Assembly (NCBI GenBank): GCA_946480965.1 | Contig: CAMLMI010000314.1 | Span: forward strand, 1-5,850 | Reading direction: 5' to 3' | DNA: 5,850 bases | From: an uncultured Verrucomicrobiales bacterium | Lineage (GTDB): Bacteria; Verrucomicrobiota; Verrucomicrobiae; Limisphaerales; CANJSG01 | In this document: in pieces, positions 3,701-5,850 of the stretch | Layout of the letters: the number at the start of each line of letters is the position of its first letter | How positions within the stretch are numbered: the stretch's first letter is position 1 | Notes under the pieces: generated by a model | What the model was told of the DNA's origin: nothing | The model's database searches: none | The model's input: only the letters and a program-made list of their open reading frames with translations | Program-made: the position numbers and the translations under genes

Positions 3701-5850
3701 CCTCCGGCGCCGTGGCTGGACAGCCGGTGACGCTCGGCTGGCGCACGGTGAACCAAGGCAGCCAGTCGGCGCTGGCTCCGTGGAGCGAATCAATCGCGCT
3801 CTCGACCAATGCCGGCGGCACGGCCGCCGTTTCGCTGGGAACATTTCCTGCGATGCAGAGCCTAGTCGCGGCGCAGTCGCTGGTCCGGACGCAATCGTTC
3901 ATCCTGCCGGGCGGACTCGACGGGCAGTTCCATGTGGTGGTGACCGCCGACATGGGCAACCAGGTGGTCGAGGAGTTGAACGAGAACAACAACCGGACCG
4001 TTTCCGCAGGGACCATTCGCCTGCGCTCCCCGGACTTGGCGGCGCGGGACATCGCCGTGCTGGACGGAAACGGAGCGTCGGTGAACGCGGCGACCTTTGG
4101 CCAAACGGTGACAGTTCGTTGGACGACGACCAATGCTGGTTCGGCCACGGCCAACGCGCCGTGGAGCGATCGGATCTATCTCAACGATCGCTCGAACAGC
4201 TTGTCTGGCGCGACGCTGCTGGCGTCCGTGGCGGTCACCAATTCCGTTTTCTCCGCTGGCACAATGACCAACGAGACAACGGTGACGCTGCCGCTGGGGA
4301 CGTCGTTCCAGCCGGACGACTACTTCATCCTTGTCGCGATCGACAGCGGCAACGCCGTGGCGGAATCGCGGGAGGACAACAATCTTTCGGCCCAACCTCT
4401 GGCTCTCAGCCTGCCACCGTTGCCCGATCTAGCGGTGGCGACGCTCTCGGCCCCCGCCACGTTGCGGCCCGGTGAAACGGTTCTTCTGGCTTGGACCACG
4501 ACCAATCGCGGGAGCCTTTCGGTCACGGGTGCTTGGATGGAGACGGTCTGGCTCGCGGCGAACGCCGACGGCTCCGGCCGCACAGAACTGGCGAGCTTCC
4601 GCCTGACCAACGAGTTGGCCGCCGCCAGTTCGTTGGCGCGCAGCCGCTCGGTGACGTTGCCCTACGACGGCGCGGTCGGGCAGCGCTGGTTCGTCGTCAC
4701 GGTGGATGGTCGGAACGATGTGTTCGAGTCCGACGAGAACAACAACCTTGCGGTCGCGCCCACGGCAACGGCCATTCCCGCCGAGCTGACCCTGTTGCCC
4801 GCCGTGGCGGAGATCCGCGAGGACGCCGCGTCGCCGTTGCTCCTCAGCGTGACGCGCAACGGCAGCCGCTCACAGGCGCTGACCGTGACCCTTGCCAACT
4901 CCGATCCCAGCGAGGTGACGGTGACCAACCAAGTGATCATCGCCTCAGGTCAGGCGTCTGCGGCGTTCCCTGTGCGGCCGGTGCGAGACTTCGTGGTGGA
5001 CGGTCTCCAGCAGGCGATGCTCACGGCCACGGCGGACGGCTTCACCCACAGCACGGCCCGGGTGTCGGTGGTGGACACGGATCTGCCGAAGCTGGCGTGG
5101 CAATTGGCGACCAACCGCGTCCGCGAAGGCTTCACCCTGGCCGCCACGCTGACGCGCGATGGCGCGTTGAATTCGCCGTTGGACGTGGCGCTGGCGTCGT
5201 CCAGCCGGGCGCAGTTGGCACCGCCGGACAGCGTAGCCTTCGGTGCGGGGGAAGCTTCGATCACGTTCGCGCTGTTGGCGGTGGACGACGTGTTGGTCGA
5301 AGCCTCCGGCGAAGTGGTCGTGACGGCGAGCGCGGCGGGTTACACCCCGGCATCGGCGACCGTGGTGGTGGATGACGACGACCTGCCCGCCGTGGCGCTG
5401 ACCCTTTCCCGGAACACCGCAAGCGAAGGAGCGGGCAGCGGGGCCGTCGTCGGAACTGTGACGCGCTCACCCGTCACCCATGCGCCGCTCCAGCTCGATC
5501 TCGTCGGCAGCCTGCCCGGCGTGGTGCAGATGCCCGCGTCCATCACGATTCCCGGCGGCGCGGGCCTGGCGACCTTCGCCGTCGTTGTCACGGACAACGA
5601 CATGGTGGACGGCATCCGCAGCGCGACGTTGACCCCGTGGATCAAGGCCGCCACCGGGGTCCGGCTCCAGGCCGGAACCGCCGCCGTGCTGGAAGTGACC
5701 GACGACGACGGCCCGACGCTGCGCCTGACCTTCGACCGCGACTTGGTGCCGGAAGACCGCACCAATGCCGCCACTGGAACCGTCACCCGCAATTCGTCCA
5801 CGGACACGGTGCTGGTCGTGGCGTTGGCCTCCGGTGATCTGTCCGAACTG
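649..5850 (+). CDS. Giant secreted multidomain protein: beta-helix repeats, Ig-like, CARDB and Calx-beta-like domains (3' end outside window)
   Basis: One frame stays open for 1,734 codons to the window edge. The ATG at 649 is chosen because a typical signal peptide follows at once. The frame is closed upstream by TAG at 544-546, and the only other in-frame start, GTG at 607, would put 14 unlikely residues ahead of that signal. No Shine-Dalgarno sequence is visible. Domain order: signal peptide 1-28; beta-rich lead-in 29-97; five tandem ~146-residue repeats 98-816; cap 817-920; Ig-like 922-1004; three CARDB domains 1008-1376; Calx-beta-like domains 1377-1478, 1479-1578, 1579-1687 and 1688 onward. 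The export signal and all-beta design imply a surface or extracellular structural or adhesive role. No enzyme motif is seen. I find no cysteine after residue 16, and lysine is very rare (about ten). Such mosaics are common in Verrucomicrobiota, mostly without known function. The C-terminus, where a PEP-CTERM or other anchor would sit, is missing. Confidence 0.93.
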   Translation, partial: MSRGVSIRTVAWLVACSFFFGVSASVLAVERTWTGGSGGAWEQAANWNPSGVPGPGDAVVISSGSPILSEPATVVEVRFTGGTLGLNAGLMVTGQFVWSGGSVSGALTIATGANLVMTNGVTRDLNGGAITNRGTAVLGDGAIRGQSASIIHNEGLWDIRGNLSIYSSGATTNRFINAGTLRKISGSGAASMDWAFVSNGQIETTDGALAVNWAGQSVFNGAARLGFSSSVGDVVVSSGSRLEWITGSSLGAMRIQPGATLVWSGGDVRGGLLVESGAELVMTNSATRDLNGGVITNLGTAVLGDGAVRGQAASIIHNEGLWEIRGNHPIYTSGSTTNRFVNLGTLHKSSGTGTASLDWKLLSTGALLSDAGQFSLDWAEGSVFRGNAQLTMDLGIDLALATNAVLRWQNGSIRRSLTVSPGGTLVMTNNTTRDLNGGALTNRGTVVFGDGAIRGFNEAVIDNRGLWEVRGNHAIYTGSLTTNRFLNWGTLHKTEGAGTASIDWALQSTGKFLTDAGTLSLNWAEDSVFHGDAFVTFTLSSPLSVASNAVLRWNSGTIQAGGALTVEAGALLAMTNSTTRDLNQGAITNRGTVVFGDGGIRGFNASVIDNQGLWEIRGNHAIYTGSVTTNRFVNGGLLRKTTGTGTATIDWALQSTGEFRTDAGTLSLGWADDSVFYGDAFVTFTLASRLNVASNAVLRWNGGSINGGALAVEPGGLLAMTNSATRDFNGGALTNRGTVLFTDGGLRGFNGSVVENLGVWELRGSPSIYTGSSTTNRFFNAGTLLKGVGTGSANIDWPVVSVGAVQMDAASGTLVMSGGYRQETAGRMEFELAGTGVGSGFGRVQFSGPAAELGGTLGVRLVEDYEPGISNAFPVITWSSRQGEFTGYDGLAILTNRSLVANYKANGLDLVAIAATNNLVTPPTIALQPANQTVINGQSAQFDVTANGTRPLHYQWFFNGAPIPGAETFTLALPNAQTNQSGGYFVVITNSAGSVTSVVATLTVRPVADLVVTDITHPSGAVAGQPVTLGWRTVNQGSQSALAPWSESIALSTNAGGTAAVSLGTFPAMQSLVAAQSLVRTQSFILPGGLDGQFHVVVTADMGNQVVEELNENNNRTVSAGTIRLRSPDLAARDIAVLDGNGASVNAATFGQTVTVRWTTTNAGSATANAPWSDRIYLNDRSNSLSGATLLASVAVTNSVFSAGTMTNETTVTLPLGTSFQPDDYFILVAIDSGNAVAESREDNNLSAQPLALSLPPLPDLAVATLSAPATLRPGETVLLAWTTTNRGSLSVTGAWMETVWLAANADGSGRTELASFRLTNELAAASSLARSRSVTLPYDGAVGQRWFVVTVDGRNDVFESDENNNLAVAPTATAIPAELTLLPAVAEIREDAASPLLLSVTRNGSRSQALTVTLANSDPSEVTVTNQVIIASGQASAAFPVRPVRDFVVDGLQQAMLTATADGFTHSTARVSVVDTDLPKLAWQLATNRVREGFTLAATLTRDGALNSPLDVALASSSRAQLAPPDSVAFGAGEASITFALLAVDDVLVEASGEVVVTASAAGYTPASATVVVDDDDLPAVALTLSRNTASEGAGSGAVVGTVTRSPVTHAPLQLDLVGSLPGVVQMPASITIPGGAGLATFAVVVTDNDMVDGIRSATLTPWIKAATGVRLQAGTAAVLEVTDDDGPTLRLTFDRDLVPEDRTNAATGTVTRNSSTDTVLVVALASGDLSEL
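733..939 (+). other. N-terminal beta-rich lead-in domain (residues 29-97)
   Basis: The mature protein opens with RTWTGGSGGAWEQAANWNP followed by GVPGPGDAVVI. This TWTGG...W..AANW...G.P..GD signature is familiar from the start of beta-helical surface proteins and autotransporter-like proteins in Verrucomicrobiota and Planctomycetota. It leads directly into the first repeat unit and probably forms the N-terminal cap or first rungs of the beta-helix. The domain boundary is approximate and the role is inferred. Confidence 0.55.
940..3096 (+). repeat. Five tandem coding repeats of ~146 residues (predicted beta-helix stack)
   Basis: Unit starts, set at a recurring Trp (W98, W263, W408, W553, W700), give units at 940-1434, 1435-1869, 1870-2304, 2305-2745 and 2746-3096. 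Spacings are 165, 145, 145 and 147 residues; the last unit is cut short by the cap. Every unit carries TRDLNGG or a near variant (TRDLNQG in unit 4, TRDFNGG in unit 5), then TN.G, a (G/T)DG.(I/V/L)RG turn, a G(L/V)W(D/E) segment, TTNRF.N and a conserved Lys three residues after GTL or GLL. Units 1-2 share RGQ.ASIIHNEGLW; units 3-4 share VVFGDG.IRGFN and long stretches such as NHAIYTGS and DWALQSTG. The dense pattern of short strands, Gly/Asn turns and alternating hydrophobics fits a right-handed beta-helix. The repeats are clear; the fold is inference. Confidence 0.85.
1378..1434 (+). repeat. Extra single rung (19 residues, 244-262) inside repeat unit 1
   Basis: Unit 1 is 20 residues longer than units 2 and 3. 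The surplus lies at its end, where WITGSSLGAMRIQPGATLV (residues 244-262) aligns with the following WSGGDVRGGLLVESGAELV (263-281): Trp, a G-S/G-D turn, a short strand, then GA.LV. A step of 19 residues is about one beta-helix coil, so this looks like the duplication or loss of one rung. Confidence 0.6.
3097..3408 (+). other. C-terminal capping domain of the beta-helix (residues 817-920)
   Basis: After the last repeat comes SGGYRQETAGRMEFELAG, then a G-rich segment, VQFSGPAAELGGTLGVRLVEDY, a stretch ending FPVITWSSRQGEFTGYDGL, and finally NGLDLVAIA. This order (GxYxQ, L/MxxELAG, G.A.LGGTL.V.L, F.V..W.S..G.F.G, GL.L.A) is a familiar end module after beta-strand repeats in large verrucomicrobial and planctomycetal exported proteins, and resembles the region just before an autotransporter barrel. 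It probably closes the helix. Assignment is from remembered pattern only. Confidence 0.55.
3412..3660 (+). other. Bacterial Ig-like domain (residues 922-1004)
   Basis: The segment runs PPTIALQPANQTVINGQ, then FDVTANGTRPLHYQWFFNG, then ALPNAQTNQSGGYFVVITN and SAGSVTS.VATLTV. It shows the Ig-core Trp (YQWFFNG) and the late G.Y...(I/V)TN.AG turn. No cysteines are present, so the usual disulfide is absent, as in many bacterial Ig domains. It likely acts as a spacer or binding module between the beta-helix and the CARDB array. Confidence 0.8.
3670..4026 (+). other. CARDB domain 1 (residues 1008-1126)
   Basis: It begins ADLVVTDI, has the inner strand VTLGWRTVNQGSQSA and APWSESIALS, and ends with VVEELNENNN. 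These match the CARDB pattern (cell adhesion related domain in bacteria): D(L)...., W...N.G, W.(D/E).(I)YL and D..N.V.E..E.NN. It sits directly after the Ig-like domain. Confidence 0.75.
4030..4413 (+). other. CARDB domain 2 (residues 1128-1255)
   Basis: PDLAARDIAVLDG opens the domain, followed by TVRWTTTNAGSATANAPWSDRIYLND and the terminal FILVAIDSGNAVAESREDNN. It is the most canonical of the three CARDB copies, with WSDRIYL and V.ES.EDNN all present. Confidence 0.8.
4423..4776 (+). other. CARDB domain 3 (residues 1259-1376)
   Basis: It begins PDLAVATLSAPATL, continues LLAWTTTNRGSLSVTGAWMETVWLAANADGSG, and closes with FVVTVDGRNDVFESDENNN. In the acidic strand WMETVWL replaces the usual WSD.(I/V)YL, so it is slightly divergent. 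A short linker leads to the first Calx-beta-like unit. Confidence 0.78.
4777..5082 (+). other. Calx-beta-like domain 1 (residues 1377-1478)
   Basis: The unit starts PAELTLLPAVAEIREDA, continues LLLSVTRNGSRSQALTVTLANSD, then VIIASGQASAAFPVRPVRDFVVDG, and ends with VSVVDTD. Early Glu, VTRNG, A.GQAS..F.V and a terminal acidic D.D pair match the Calx-beta layout, which in known members binds calcium at the acidic ends. Calcium binding here is inference. Confidence 0.65.
5083..5382 (+). other. Calx-beta-like domain 2 (residues 1479-1578)
   Basis: It runs LPKLAWQLATNRVREGF, then LTRDGALNSPLDVALASSS, FGAGEASITFALLAVDDVLVE, and ends ATVVVDDDD. It has the same strand order as its neighbours, a shortened first strand pair, and a four-Asp end that could form the calcium site between adjacent units. 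Confidence 0.65.
5383..5709 (+). other. Calx-beta-like domain 3 (residues 1579-1687)
   Basis: It begins LPAVALTLSRNTASEGAGSG, continues VTRSPVTHAPLQLDLVGS, then ITIPGGAGLATFAVVVTDNDMVDG, and ends LEVTDDD. It is a few residues longer than units 1 and 2, mainly in the strand before the acidic end (IKAATGVRLQAGTAA). Confidence 0.68.
5710..5850 (+). other. Calx-beta-like domain 4, cut by window edge (residues 1688-1734)
   Basis: GPTLRLTFDRDLVPEDR, then GTVTRNSSTDTVLVVALASGDLSEL, repeats the first half of the preceding unit. This shows that the array has at least four copies and continues beyond the window. Confidence 0.65.

Overview
This window holds the 3' end of one gene and the first 5.2 kb of a second, much larger gene, both on the + strand, separated by a 341-base gap. 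The DNA is GC-rich and third codon positions in the large gene are mostly G or C. Two things suggest a member of the Verrucomicrobiota (or a close PVC relative). The integrase tail is of a type I associate with that group. The large protein is built like the giant secreted proteins common there: an N-terminal 'TWTGG...W..AANW' module, beta-strand repeats, a bacterial Ig domain, CARDB domains and Calx-beta-like repeats. This taxonomic reading is inference from protein style only.

Layout. Bases 2-307 encode the C-terminal catalytic end of a tyrosine recombinase (phage-integrase family), cut by the window edge. Bases 308-648 hold no convincing gene. They contain small inverted repeats and, just before the next start codon, a strong hairpin (611-635) followed by a pyrimidine tract instead of a Shine-Dalgarno sequence. 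Bases 649-5850 are a single uninterrupted reading frame of 1,734 codons that runs off the window without a stop.

The large protein has, in order: a Sec signal peptide (residues 1-28); an N-terminal beta-rich lead-in (29-97); five tandem repeats of about 146 residues that look like stacked beta-helix rungs (98-816); a capping domain (817-920); an Ig-like domain (922-1004); three CARDB domains (1008-1376); and at least four Calx-beta-like domains (from 1377, the last one cut by the window edge). After the signal peptide I find no cysteine at all and only about ten lysines. The architecture points to an exported cell-surface or extracellular protein, perhaps an adhesin or matrix component. No catalytic motif is visible and the C-terminal anchor is outside the window.

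The two genes are not obviously linked in function. The gap and the leader hairpin argue against one operon, and nothing shows that the integrase mobilises the large gene. I see no CRISPR array, tRNA, rRNA or insertion sequence ends. The most interesting points are the internal duplication history of the repeats, including an extra single rung in unit 1, the hairpin-led start without a ribosome binding site, and the non-canonical active-site residues of the recombinase.
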